Shown in pieces: positions 47,802 through 59,149 of a stretch of 64,000 nucleotides of DNA. The stretch comes from Ipomoea triloba (lineage: Eukaryota; Streptophyta; Magnoliopsida; Solanales; Convolvulaceae). The translations under genes and the position numbers were made by a program. Location of the stretch: positions 19,790,822 to 19,854,821 of the forward strand of contig NC_044916.1 of NCBI RefSeq assembly GCF_003576645.1. The letters run 5' to 3'. Each line of letters starts with the position of its first letter. Position 1 is the first letter of the stretch. The notes beneath the pieces were generated by a model. It worked only from the letters and a program-made list of their open reading frames with translations, was not told the DNA's origin and made no database searches.

Positions 47802-48230
47802 GAGTTTATTACCAAAATGGTCCCTTGACTATTGCGAAATTACCAATTTGGTTCTCGACAATTTTTCGTCCCCAATTAAGTCCCTCGACTTTGAAAAATG
47901 TAACCAGTTTGGTCCTCCGTTTATTTTGCCGTTAAATATCCGTTAAATCGGGACCAAATTGGTAATTTTGCTATAGTCAAGTGACCATTTTAGTGAAAAA
48001 TTAATTACCAATTTGGTCCCTTGACTATAGCAAAATTACTAATTTGGTCCCTTGACTATAGAAAAATTATCAATTTGGTCCCGATTTAACGGATGTTTAA
48101 CGGGAAAATAAACGAAGGACCAAATTGGTTAAAATTTTCAAAGTTAAGGGACTTAATCGGTCACGAAAAATTATCGAGGACCAAATTGGTAATTTCACAA
48201 TAGTCGATGGACCATTTCGGTAATAAACTC
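47802..48230. mobile_element. Mutator-like foldback MITE, family member B
   Basis: The ends GAGTTTATTACCAAAATGG and, on the other strand, GAGTTTATTACCGAAATGG continue as an inverted repeat across all 429 bp. The flanks are CTTGAGAGC (47793-47801) and TTTGAGAGC (48231-48239), 8 of 9 identical. It is a relative of 22204-22611. Confidence 0.85.
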
Positions 48231-48301
48231 TTTGAGAGCTTTTGAAGGCATTGAAGGCATTCTGAAGACTTGAAGTATTTTGACGGTTCTTATTGAAGGT
48301 C

Positions 48302-48440
48302 ACGCCCTTGAATCCCGGAAGGCCACGCCACTTGAATCCCGGAAAGCTACGCCACTTGAATCCCGGAAGCTACGTCAATTGAATCCCGGAGGCTACACTG
48401 TTTCAATCCCGGAGGCTACGCCACTTGAAACCCGGAGGGA
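48302..48440 (+). repeat. Tandem repeat around TTGAATCCCGGA
   Basis: Five to six units of about 27 bp (CACTTGAATCCCGGAAGCTA) lie in the 3' part of the LTR. Confidence 0.85.
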
Positions 48441-48570
48441 CTTCAGTAGAACACGTCAGTGAAGAATCAGAGGATTATACAGAGAATTTGTACCCACACC
48501 TTCAATTACACACACACTATAACCCGATATTGTGAATATATACAATTTCGATTTTTGTGTTTACAGATTT

Positions 48571-48588
48571 TGGCACGCCCAGTGGGAC
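48571..48588 (+). other. Primer-binding site for minus-strand synthesis
   Basis: TGGCACGCCCAGTGGGAC starts with TGG, the complement of a tRNA 3' CCA, and sits just after the LTR end. I did not identify the tRNA species. Confidence 0.75.
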
Positions 48589-48635
48589 TGCTCTGCCTTT
48601 AATCTCTTCACTTTCAAGCTCTATAAAGGATCTAC

Positions 48636-51600
48636 ATGGCGTCAAGAAATCCCTCCTCGAAGACGACTTACGCTCAGGCTACCGGCTCTAAGGCATCTTC
48701 TGTGGCCGGCTCCGACAGGCGCGAGGCACAAGGGGCACCGACTCGAAGACGAGCAAGGGACCTAGGGGTGGAGTTAGACGATACCCAATGCATCGCCCGC
48801 AACATTGTCCGAAGGCTTGGAGGCGGCTCCACCAGGTCACGGAACGCTGCACATGACAAGGGTTCGTCCGCTACGATGGAAACTACTAGCAGCAAGGGCC
48901 CTGCAAGTCCTACTCCCTCAAGTACAACTACCAGCAGCAAGGGCCCTGCGAGTCCTACTCCATCAAGCGAGCTCCTTAGCAGCGGAAGCTCATCTCCCAT
49001 ATCTCATCCATTGCCGATGTGGAAACCAGCCTCGGAGTGGACCCACGTCTACACAGTCATGCCCGCTATGGCAACAAACGCAGCTTCGGTGGAGGAACAA
49101 CTAGCAAACATCACCAAAGCTCTGGAGGGAATAAGCGGGCTTCTTCACAGTCAAGAAAGGAGGCTCAATGATCTAAGTGAAAAGGTTGAAAGCAGAAAGA
49201 ACGGCGAAACAAGTCGAGCTTCCGAGAAACGACCTCAAACCCAAGAAGAGGCTATTGACGTCAAGTCACCACGTCATCAAAGCAGGCACATGGCAGGAAT
49301 TGAAGAGACTACCTCTCGCCCACATCCCGCTGAAGGGAGTATTCAAGTTTCTGGGGGCATGATACCCGTCGACCAGTTGAATGACTATATCATGGGAGCA
49401 ATCAAAGGGAGACTCGAGGGAGGACAACCTTCATACACTTACTCCAAGCCTTACACCCGAAGGATTGAAGAAATGAAGATGCCGCTGGGCTACCAACCTC
49501 CCACGTTTCAACAGTTCGATGGAAAAGGCAACCCGAGACAACACATCGCCCACTTTGTAGAAACTTGCAACGATGCTGGAACAGACGGAGATTTCCTCGT
49601 CAAGCAGTTTGTCCGCTCTTTGAAGGGCACCGCCTTTGATTGGTACACTGACTTGGAGCGTGGCTGCATCGACAGCTGGAGTGACATGGAGCGTGAATTC
49701 TTGACTCGCTTCTATAGCACAAGAAGAACTGTTAGCTTCTTAGAGCTCACCACCGCTCGCCAATGGAAGGATGAACGCGCATGCGCTTACATTGAGAGAT
49801 GGAGGGAATTGTGCCTCAACTACAAGGAAAGGATATCACAAAGTTCAGCAATTGAGATGTGTATTCAAGGCATGCACTTCGGGCTCTCATACATCTTGCA
49901 AGGTATCAAGCCTAGGACATTTGAGGAACTATCCAGCCGTGCTCACGACTTGGAGTTGAGCATTGAGAACAACGGAGGGCTTAATATGTCAAGTATGCCT
50001 AGCTCCTCTAAAGCACATACAAGGCAAGAAGTCAAGAAAGGGGGCAAACCCTTCCCAAAGCAAGAAAAGAAGGAAGCTATGAACGTGAAAACAGCACCAT
50101 TGCGGGTTTTCACCAAAGTGACTGAGAAGCCTAGGCCTAGGTCCTTCTTTGGGCCATTAAGGGGAACTAGAATCATTGAAGAGATGCAGCAGAAACAGTA
50201 TTCGTTCTTGGACTCTGACGTTTCGCCCATGTTTGATGAGTTATTAAAACTTAAGTTGATTGATTTACCAGAGATGAAGCACCCCGAAGAAGCTTCTAGG
50301 GTGGATGACCCCAAATATTGCAAGTATCATCGCCTCCTCGGACACCCGATTGAAAAATGCTTTGTTTTTAAAGATAAAGTAATGGCGCTCGCTTGCGATA
50401 GAAAGATTGAACTTACTGATGCGACTGCAAGCTCTAACCAAATCTCATGTGGAATGTTCGCACCATTACTCGAGGAGGATGGTGAGAAGAATGGGGGCAA
50501 GCAATGCAAACGCCCGCCTCCCTTTATTGTGAAACACACTGGGGGGCAACACTCAAAGCCGCCACAAGTTGATTCAGTCTACGAGAGGGATTGGGTGCTC
50601 GTTACCCATAGAAAGCAAAGGAATGATGTTGGGCTTGTTAGGCCATTGAAGAGAATGACGAAGCAATGGATTAAGAAAAAGCCAGCAAGATACCCCGTTT
50701 CTGACGTGAATAAGAAGGGGCATCCCAACAAGCCGCGAACACCGGTTACCCTGGCTCAATACATGCCAAAGGTGTTTCATCAACATGGGACAGATATTCT
50801 TGGGGCTGGCTTGAATACTAAGGAAAAGCATATTGAAGTTGGAGAATGTTCATTCTCTGTGGTCGAAGGAAGCGACGAGATCCAACTCCACAAGGCTACA
50901 TCTTTCACCACCGAGATAACTTTCAAAGATGAAGATCTATTACTGGGTGGAACCCCTCACAATCGCCCACTGTTTGTTGAAGGTTATGCTCGCGAGCAAA
51001 AGATTAAAAGAATTTTGATTGATCAAGGATCGTCAGTTAATATTCTATCACTCCGAGCTGTGAAAGAACTTGGTATTTCAACTGATGAGCTCTCGCAAAG
51101 CCGCTTGATGATTCAAGGATTTAATCAAGGCGGGCAAAGAGCCCTGGGTATTATTAGACTCGATCTCAGGATCGGATCTTTGAGTTCAAGTACTTTGTGT
51201 TATGTGATAGATGCAAGAACATCCTACAATCTGTTGTTGGGTCGACCTTGGATACATGAAAATGGAGTAGTTCCTTCATCATGGCACCAATGCTTAATGT
51301 TTGAGAAAGGCGGTGTGATAGAGAAAGTCGTCGCCGATGAAATCCCATTCACCGAGGCAGAGTCATACTTTGCAGATGCGAAATTTTACTTAAAGAAACA
51401 AGTCGTTGAAGACGACGTTGATAAGAGCAATACTGATACACCTCCCTATCCAAAATGGAAGGGTAAACAAGTCGTAGACCAAAGTCATTGTGACCAGGAA
51501 CTTGTTTTTCCATTGACAAGAATTGAACCATTAAAAGCGACTCCGGTCAACCCGTTGGAAGATCAAGTGCGGGTTGGAACAAGTCAGACATTGCCCGCGA

Positions 51601-53853
51601 AACGCACAGATGGTTTCGACCCCAATGCGTATAAACTCCTGTTTAAAGCAGGTTTCGACCCCAAGGAACCACAAAAATTGGGTAGGCTCATTCCAGAAGC
51701 TGGTGGTAGAGGTAAGTCAAACCAGCAGGAGCCACATGCACACAAGGGATTAGGCTATGTTCCCCCAAAATCGGTGCGAATCTTTATTAACAGAGCCACA
51801 AGTAATTGCATCACCTCCGCTGATGAGGAAGAAGGTGATAAAAGGAAATCTGTCTTTGATAGAATTGGCAAGGCAGAATCACGACAATCAGTCTTCAATA
51901 GACTTGGGTCGGGGCCTAGACCCGCTAAGAGGAAATCGGTACATGACAGAATTGGACCTACTCAAGTTCCAAAGAAATCCACCAGCTCGCCTACTGAAAT
52001 AGAGCCATCAAAAAGGCTTAGGAGCACAGTTCCATCTCGTATGAGACGAGAAGATGATATTCAAGTTTCATGTGGTGAAATTTTGAAGGTTCAGCCAAAG
52101 ACCATTGTACATACTCGAGTGCAAGCGGCAAAAGAAGGTAATGTTGATTTAAGTTGTGAAGTGAAGTCAAGTCAAGACGAGGTGGCATCATCATTTCATA
52201 TCACATTATGTGATGAGACCCAGATTGAGGGGGAGGACGCAGAAGAGGCACCCCATGAGTTAGAGGAAGGGGTACGGGCCGCAATAGATGAATTAAAGGA
52301 GGTTGATCTAGGAACTCCTGAGAATCCTCGACCTATCTTCATCAGCACACTCCTTTCTAATGAAGATAAAAAAATCTATGTCGAACTGTTGAAAGAGTAC
52401 ATTGATGTTTTTGCATGGACGTACAAAGAGATGCCAAGGTTAGACCCAAAGGTGGTTGTGCACCGCTTGGCAGTGAAAAAAGCATGTCGTCCAGTCAAAC
52501 AAGCTCAACGACGCTTTCGCCCTGAACTTATTCCCTCAATTGAAGGAGAAGTAAACAAACTCATAGAGGCTGGATTTATTCGCGAAGTGAAGTATCCAAC
52601 TTGGATATCCAACATTGTGCCTGTGCGCAAGAAGAACGGCCAAATCCGTGTATGCGTTGACTTCCAGGATTTTAATGTGGCATGCCTGAAAGATGACTTC
52701 CCACTTCCCATCACAGAGTTAATGATAGATGCCGTGACTGGGCACGAGATCATGTCATTCATGGATGGCTCCTCTGGTTACAATCAGATTCGGATGGCGC
52801 CGGAAGATGAGTAGTTGACAGCGTTCCGAATGCCTAAAGGCATTTACTACTATAAAGTGATGCCCTTTGGTTTGAAAAATGCAGGTGCTACATACCAAAG
52901 GGCTATGTAGAGAATATTTGATGACATGCTTCACAAAATGGTGGAATGCTACGTCGATGACTTGGTTGTGAAGTCAAAACTCCGCACAGATCACTTGGGA
53001 CATTTAAGAAAAGTCTTCGATCACTTGCAAAAGTTTCAACTTAAGATGAATCCCTTGAAATGCGCTTTTGGGGTTGCTGCTGGGAAGTTTCTTGGGTTCA
53101 CTGTTCGACATAGGGGCATCGAGATCGAACAAGCTAAGATCGACGCTATAATGAAGATGCCTGAACCAAGAAACCTTCATGAACTTAAAAGCTTACAAGG
53201 GAAGTTGGCATACATCCGAAGGTTTATATCAAACCTAGCGGGAAGATGTCAACCCTTTAGTCGGTTAATGAAGAAAGGTATCCCGTTCGTATGGGATGAT
53301 GCGTGCAAAAACGCGTTTGAGAGTATCAAGTCATATTTGATGAAGCCGCCCGTGTTAACTGCTCCTATACACGGTCGCCCATTGATCCTTTATATCTCTA
53401 CCCAAGAAAACTCTGTAGGCGCTTTGCTTGCTCAGGAGAATGACAAGTGTTGCCATATTCATTCACCTTGACAGAGCCATGCTCAAACAATGTCGCTGAG
53501 TATCAAGCATTGATACTTGGGCTAGAGATAACAGCTGACATGAAACAACTGAGAATTAACATTTATGGAGGTTCGAAGTTGGTCGTTAACCAAGTGATGA
53601 GACTGTACGAAGTGAAGAAAGCAGAGTTAGTTCCGTATAACAACTATGCGAAGATACTCATACAATGACTGGGTGACGCTACGATTGAACATGTACCGAG
53701 GAAAGAAAACAAGCAAGCTGACGCCTTAGCCGCACTGGCTTCAACTATTGCTCATCCTACAACTCGGGTACAAGTATGCCAAAAGTGGGTAGTTCCACCT
53801 ATTTTCAACGAAGATGGCTCAATTGATGAAATTGTCGAACTCCCTACTGCTTC
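48636..53853 (+). pseudogene. gag-pol (gag, protease, RT, RNase H) of the Tat-lineage element
   Basis: An intact frame of 1,392 codons (48636-52814) begins 47 bp after the primer-binding site. It holds a Ser-rich N-terminus, a retrotransposon gag domain (about residues 285-450), a CX2HX4HX4C knuckle near residue 580, a protease with D-Q-G-S at residue 796, and the RT start (about residue 1283). TAG codons at 52812 and 52906 interrupt RT. The YVDD catalytic motif (52950-52961) is intact. Near 53447 the RT connection jumps, out of frame, to a later RNase H part, so roughly 100 or more codons are missing. RNase H has GGSK where GDSK is expected (53567-53575), and a TGA at 53666. The frame ends where the inserted LTR begins. 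A clear pseudogene that made capsid protein and polymerase in its active ancestor. Confidence 0.9.
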
Positions 53854-54287
53854 TGTAACACCCCGTATTTTCAAAACATCATTATTTTAATATAATATTT
53901 CAAAAAGAGCTTATTTTCTTATTATTAAATATCATATTTCAAAAAGAGCTTATTTTCTTATTATTAAATATTTTAGTAAAATGTTACTAAATCTAATTAT
54001 TTTACCGAATGAACTTATAAATAAAATATTTTAAATTTCTTATATCAACTAGTTTGGTACAAACTATTGATATAGTTATTTATAGTTTTAAAAGTCCTAT
54101 TTATTTAATCAATTTATTTATCAAAATTTTAACCCAAAAATCTATCTGAGATGAACCTGTGACCCTTATATCAATGTTCTGAGCCTAAGTTTGAACCAAA
54201 GCCCAAGTGACTTAATTTCCTAAGTTTAAATAGTTCTTGAACCCAAATTCCTAGCCCAAACTTTAGCCCAAGGCAAATTGTAACCCT

Positions 54288-54660
54288 AGCTATATATATA
54301 GAGGCATTGTTCATCATCTCCTCCTTAATTGTTCATCACCAAAAAAAACCAGCAGCCATTCTCTCTTGTCTCTCCCTCTCGTTTCTCTCTTTCTCGGTGG
54401 GTTACAGACCAGCGAAGCAGCAGCAGATCGGAGAAGTCGACCGGTGAGGCTTCCTCCGGCGACCTTGGGCTCTTCTCCCCGACGAAGCAGAATCAGCGAC
54501 GAAGCTCTGTGGCGGTACGTGGTGGTCGGTGGTGTAGCAGATCGACGCAGCGACCATGGAATCCGGCGAAGCAGCCGGCGACCTTCACCCTCTCTCCTTC
54601 CTTCTCGTCTCAGGCAGCGACGGTAGCTGGGCAAAAGCAAGATGGATTAAGGTATACTAA
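54288..54660 (+). promoter_or_regulatory. LTR promoter and gene-like leader
   Basis: TATATATATAG at 54291-54301 is followed by a CT-rich segment (TCTCTTGTCTCTCCCTCTCG), a GC-rich exon-like stretch and a donor-like AAG|GTATAC near 54650. It looks like the transcribed start of the LTR. The short open frames in it (plus and minus) have no recognisable domain. Confidence 0.45.
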
Positions 54661-54792
54661 ATGCATATTAAGGTAATAATTCTAGTTATTAAGTTAATGG
54701 TGTTGATTTATTGGATTAATATCAATTAAAGGTTGATTAGGTGATCAAAATGATGTTGACGGTGGTAATGTAGTTTTAGGAGGTGTTTTGAG

Positions 54793-57700
54793 TAGGGCTG
54801 CAAACGAGCCGAGCCGAGCTCGAGCCAGGGGTGGCTCGAGCTCGAGCTCGTTTATCGAGCTCGGCAGTTCTCGAGCTGCTCGAGAGGAGCTCGAGCAGCT
54901 CGATTGTTCGAGCTCGAGCTCGAGCGCGAGCTTGATTTCGAGCTCGAGAGCAGGCTCGATTTCGAGCTCGAAATCAGGCTCGACTCGAATTTTCAGTTCG
55001 CAATTATGCTTTAATTTCACCTGTTTCATCATACACTTACTGTTTTATCCATAAATAAATAATAAAAATTTTTAAACATTCCAAAGTCCAAACTTCATTG
55101 GTTAAAAACTTAAAATGTGCACAACTTCACTGCAATATCAACTACACTTAAGCACTCAAAATAAGTAAGTTCACAAGTCCACTTCAAATCTTCAATATAA
55201 ACTACAAGTCAACAACAACACTGAAAATAAGTTCATAGATCTATTTCAATATCAGTTACAAGGCAACGACGGTAGTCATCTTTGATTCCAAGAAAGATCT
55301 GTTGAATTTGAAAAAAGAAAAATAAGCATAATATTAGATAAGTGAAGAATGCTAAATATTTGTTTAAAACAAAAAAGAATAACTTACTTTCATGAGTTGG
55401 ATACCGGAAGAAAAATTTCTTGATATGATTTCTCCTTCTGAAAAGAAAAAAAAAAGAAGATAAAAAGTGTGTAAGTAACCAAATGCTTTAAAAAGATAAT
55501 CATATAATCATCATTTAATATAAAAGTAAACTTACTTTAGCTTTGGTAACTCCTTGTATATGTCGAAGCCAATCGCCCCCACAAACTAAAGTTTGTACTG
55601 TGTCCGGCACCAATGATGCACGATAGGAATCAATAACCCTTGTCCCAGCACTAAAGGTTGCTTCCGAAGCCACAGAGGTAACAGGTATGGCTAAAACATC
55701 TGCTGCCATTCTTGACAATATTGGATATTGAATTCTATTCATCTTCCACCAGTCTAAACAAGAAAAATCACTAGGGATCTCATTCTTTTTAAGACGCCCT
55801 TTTTCTAAATAGTCTACTAGCTCTGATCTTGTAGGCTCTGCAGTCTCAACTTCTTCACAATATGCATCAAAATCATCCCAATGATATGTAGAAGTTGGGT
55901 GGGTGGTTTGGCTTCCGAAAGTGTTAGAACCTGGAGTTTCAGAATTTCCTTTATTCATTGATTCAGCAACATACTCTTCATAAAGAGTATTGATGATCTC
56001 TTTCACCTTGGAAATGTTTTCCCTAGCTTCCTCATTAGAATAAAGTCTAGGAAAACAAAATTCAAGTGCAAGCATTTTTTTTGTTGGATCAAAAACAGCA
56101 CCTATTGCCATCAACAAATTGCACTCACCCCAATATTTATCAAATTTTTTCTTCATTCTCCCAACCGAATCCACAATAAAAGAATCTTCATCACTTACAT
56201 GGCTATCCAATGCTGATTTGATTTTCTGAACTTCTTGAAGAAACAAATTTGAAGTAGGGTACTCACAACCTGAAACAAATTTGAAGTTAAATACTAACAA
56301 CATAAAGACTAAAACAAAGTTGAAGAAACAAGTTACAACTTACAAGAATCCAAACCTGATATAATGTGAGTAGCTGTCCAAAAAGCCTCTAAAATTGAGC
56401 AAACTTTAGTGACTTTATCCCAATCATCTTCTTCTGGACAACTGTCAAAGAATGGATCCCGATCTTTTAGCATCTTGAAGGCTTCTTTGAACTTCAGTGC
56501 ACAACTTAGCATCTCAAACGTGGAGTTCCATCTTGTTTTACAATCACGTATCAATTTCCTATCTTTCAATTGTAATTGTTGCACACAGTCCGCAAATTGT
56601 ATACGCCTAGCCTCTGATTGGTTCACATACTCCACACTATCCCGAACATCACAAATGACATGCCTAATCTCCTCTAATCCATCTTGAACACACAAGTTCA
56701 AAATGTGTGCACAACAACGAACATGAAATAAACACCCCCCACATACCAAACTTCTTGATCTTTGAAGTGTATCCTTCATGTACCGAATTGCAGAATCATT
56801 ACTGGTAGCATTGTCAACTGTAATCGTAAAAACTTTCCTTTCAATGCCCTACTCTTTCATGCACTTAAATATAGCATCAGATATCTGAAGACCTCCCCTC
56901 GGTGGTGGAATGTTGATGAAGCTTAAAACTCTCTTCTGCAATTTCCAACTAGAATCAATCCAGTGCCCAGTGACAACCATGTACTCAATCTTTTGATTTT
57001 TTGATTTCCAACAATCCGTTGTCAAACTTACTTTACTAACGGATTCTAGATTGTTCTTCAACTTTTTCTTTTCAATCTCATAGACCTTCAAACAATCTGA
57101 TTTGATTGTGCTTCTACTAATCCGTTTCCACTCTGGCATTATACTTTTCATCAAGACGTTAAATCCTGCTTCTTCCACAAGGGTAAATGGATGCTCATGC
57201 ATCATGATCCAATTGGCAATAGACTCTCTCACTACTTCCATGTCAACCCTTCCATGATGTAATGACTCTCTCACTACTTCCATGTCAACCCTTCCATGAT
57301 GTAATGGAGGAATAGAAGATGAAATGTCAACCCTTCCATGATGTAATGGAGGAATAGAAGATGAAACTCCATCACTGGGCAAAAAGTTTAACTTTGTTTG
57401 ATTATCAACCACCTGCAAAAAGAATACAATTACTATATCACATCTACCTAACATTTAAGGTTTTAAGGTAAGGAAAATTAAGTATTTACCTGCACAGTTT
57501 TCTTCCTCATAGCACATTTCTCTTGATGCCTCTTGTAGCTCGTTGTCGTTCCCGTTTTATTAAATGCAAACCGATGATGACAATGAATACATTCTACCTT
57601 TTGTGTTCCAGCTACATTCACCACTTGAAAATCAACCCACACACCTGAAGTTTTTTTCCTTTTGTTTGTTTGAAACTCTTGTTGGGTTTCTGTTTCTTCG

Positions 57701-58888
57701 TTTAGTGGTGTGTCATAACCATCTAAATGTAAGCCTACCCTTTCAACTCCTTCAGCTTGTTCATTAACTTCATTAATAGTTTCATTGCTTTCACCAACAA
57801 CACTATTTAAAGTATGAGGATTTTGCGGGACAGATGAATTCCCTGATGACATGCCTAATAAAAAACAATAACAAAATTAACTAGAGAACAAAATCACCAT
57901 TGACCATAGCTATACACAGTTTCATTCACTTCACACAATCCACATATATAGCTATACACAGTTTCATTCACTTCACACAATCCACATATATAGATATACA
58001 CAGTTCATTCACTTCACACAATCCACATATATAGCTATACACAGTTCATTCACTACACAAAATCCACAGTTCATTCACTTCACACAATCCACATATATAC
58101 CTAAATACAGTATAAACATAGCTATACAATGCCTTGGCTAGTTCTTAGTTCTTACAGTGAACATTAAACATAGTTATACATTATAAAATAGTATAAAATA
58201 CATTACTAATCTGATATTATTCACACATAATAGAAAATACACTAATACAGTATAAAAATACTAGGAAAAGTAGAAGAAAGGAAGGCAGTTATTACCGGCG
58301 AGGGGAGGTGGTGCTGTTTGGACGCTGGCAGTGGGCAAAGGTGGAGGGGAGGTGGTGCTGGTTCGGCCGCCGGCGGAGGGGAAGCGGTGCTGGTGCGACG
58401 GTCGTCGATTGCGTATGGGAGGGTGCGGCGGTCGTCGATTGCGGCGGTGCTTGTGCAGCGGTCGTCGATTGCGTAGGGGAGGGTGTGGCGGTGCTGGTGC
58501 GGTGGTGTTTGCGGCGGTGCTGGTGCGGTGGTCTCTGCGGCGGTGCTCTTTGCGTACGGGAAGCAGATAAATTGGGGGGAATTGGGGGAATTCACGAATA
58601 TGATTAGTCTTTGGGGAATTGGGGGAACACTTAGGGTTACTTTTTTAATTTCAAATATTTAGTATTTCAAATTTATAATTTTTAATATTATATATATATA
58701 TATATTATTTTATATTATATTATACATGGCTCGCGAGCGGCTCGTCGAGCCACGAGCCTGAGGTATTACAGCTCGAGCTCGGCTCGATTGTTAAACGAGC
58801 CGCTCGAGCTCGGCTCGAACTCGACTTTGACCGAGTCCGAGTCAAGCTTTGACCGAGCCGCGAGCCGCTCGGCTCATTTGCAGCCCTA
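54793..58888 (-). mobile_element. hAT element with perfect 8-bp duplication, near-intact
   Basis: The ends are TAGGGCTGCAAACGAGCCGA and, on the other strand, TAGGGCTGCAAATGAGCCGA. The flanks are a perfect GTTTTGAG (54785-54792 and 58889-58896). Both subterminal zones (54800-54990 and 58730-58870) are packed with GAGCTCG/CGAGCTC, likely transposase-binding sites. The transposase is on the minus strand. A tandem array of about 43 bp (57908-58110, TATACACAGTTTCATTCAC) and a GC-rich leader (58283-58560, repeated GGTCGTCGATTGCG) lie before it. It sits inside the solo LTR. Confidence 0.95.
55515..57852 (-). pseudogene. BED-type hAT transposase, one apparent nonsense codon
   Basis: Exon 1 (57490-57852) starts MSSGNSS and carries the BED finger (CIHCHHRF, then HQEKC). 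Intron 57413-57489 has GT/AG ends and keeps the frame. Exon 2 (56356-57412) includes LTTDCWKSKN, TVDNATSNDSA, RCCAHILNLCV and RWNSTFEML. Intron 56270-56355 keeps the frame. Exon 3 (from 56269) holds [22 protein letters not shown], the dimerisation region ([31 protein letters not shown]) and LVCGGDWL. The only break is TAG at 56849-56851, where the family has Trp before GI; one C-to-T change on the plus strand explains it. The 3' end shows a GTAAGT donor near 55526 and possible further small exons. An in-frame 42-bp tandem repeat (HHGRVD motif, 57210-57360) lies in exon 2. An acceptor lies just before the start codon, so a non-coding first exon is likely. Confidence 0.9.
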
Positions 58889-59005
58889 GTTTTGAGGTGT
58901 TGAGAATGTATTTTTGGAGCTGTGGTAGTATAGAATTTCGGGTTCCAGGAAGTCTGTAATTTCCATTGGTGAATAGGACTAAGCAACAGTCTTATTTACT
59001 TGTTT

Positions 59006-59149
59006 TCTTATTAAGTCACCAGGAGTAGTAGCGTTGGAATGGTTAAGGCCTTGTTCGTAAGGTGAGTGTTTAGGGTCTCTTATTAAGTCACCAGGAGTAG
59101 TAGCGTTGGAATGGTTAAGGCCTTGTTCGTAAGGTGAGTGTTTAGGGTT
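59006..59149 (+). repeat. 72-bp tandem duplication
   Basis: A unit starting TCTTATTAAGTCACCAGG occurs twice with no visible difference inside the solo LTR. The unit has a tRNA-like look (TGGAATGGTTAAGG, then GGGTTTGAGACT after it). Confidence 0.9.

Larger units (their letters stand above)
47347..48565 (+). repeat. 5' LTR of the Tat-lineage element
   Basis: It starts TGTAGACACAG and ends TGTTTACA, five bases before the primer-binding site. It includes a TATA box (47742), the foldback MITE at 47802-48230 and a short CCCGGA tandem array. Without the MITE it is about 780 bp. Confidence 0.8.

Noticed and set aside
48674..49362. Additional frames overlapping the gag gene
   Set aside because: They are other-frame shadows of the long gag-pol frame, which has clear domains.
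54314..55054. Arg- and Ser-rich frames in the LTR leader and the hAT end
   Set aside because: They overlap on both strands, follow GC-rich or GAGCTCG repeats and show no domain.
58242..58607. GC-rich frames on both strands near 58.3-58.6 kb
   Set aside because: They are low-complexity (repeated GGTCGTCGATTGCG and GGTGCTGGTGCG) and lie in the probable untranslated leader of the hAT transposase.
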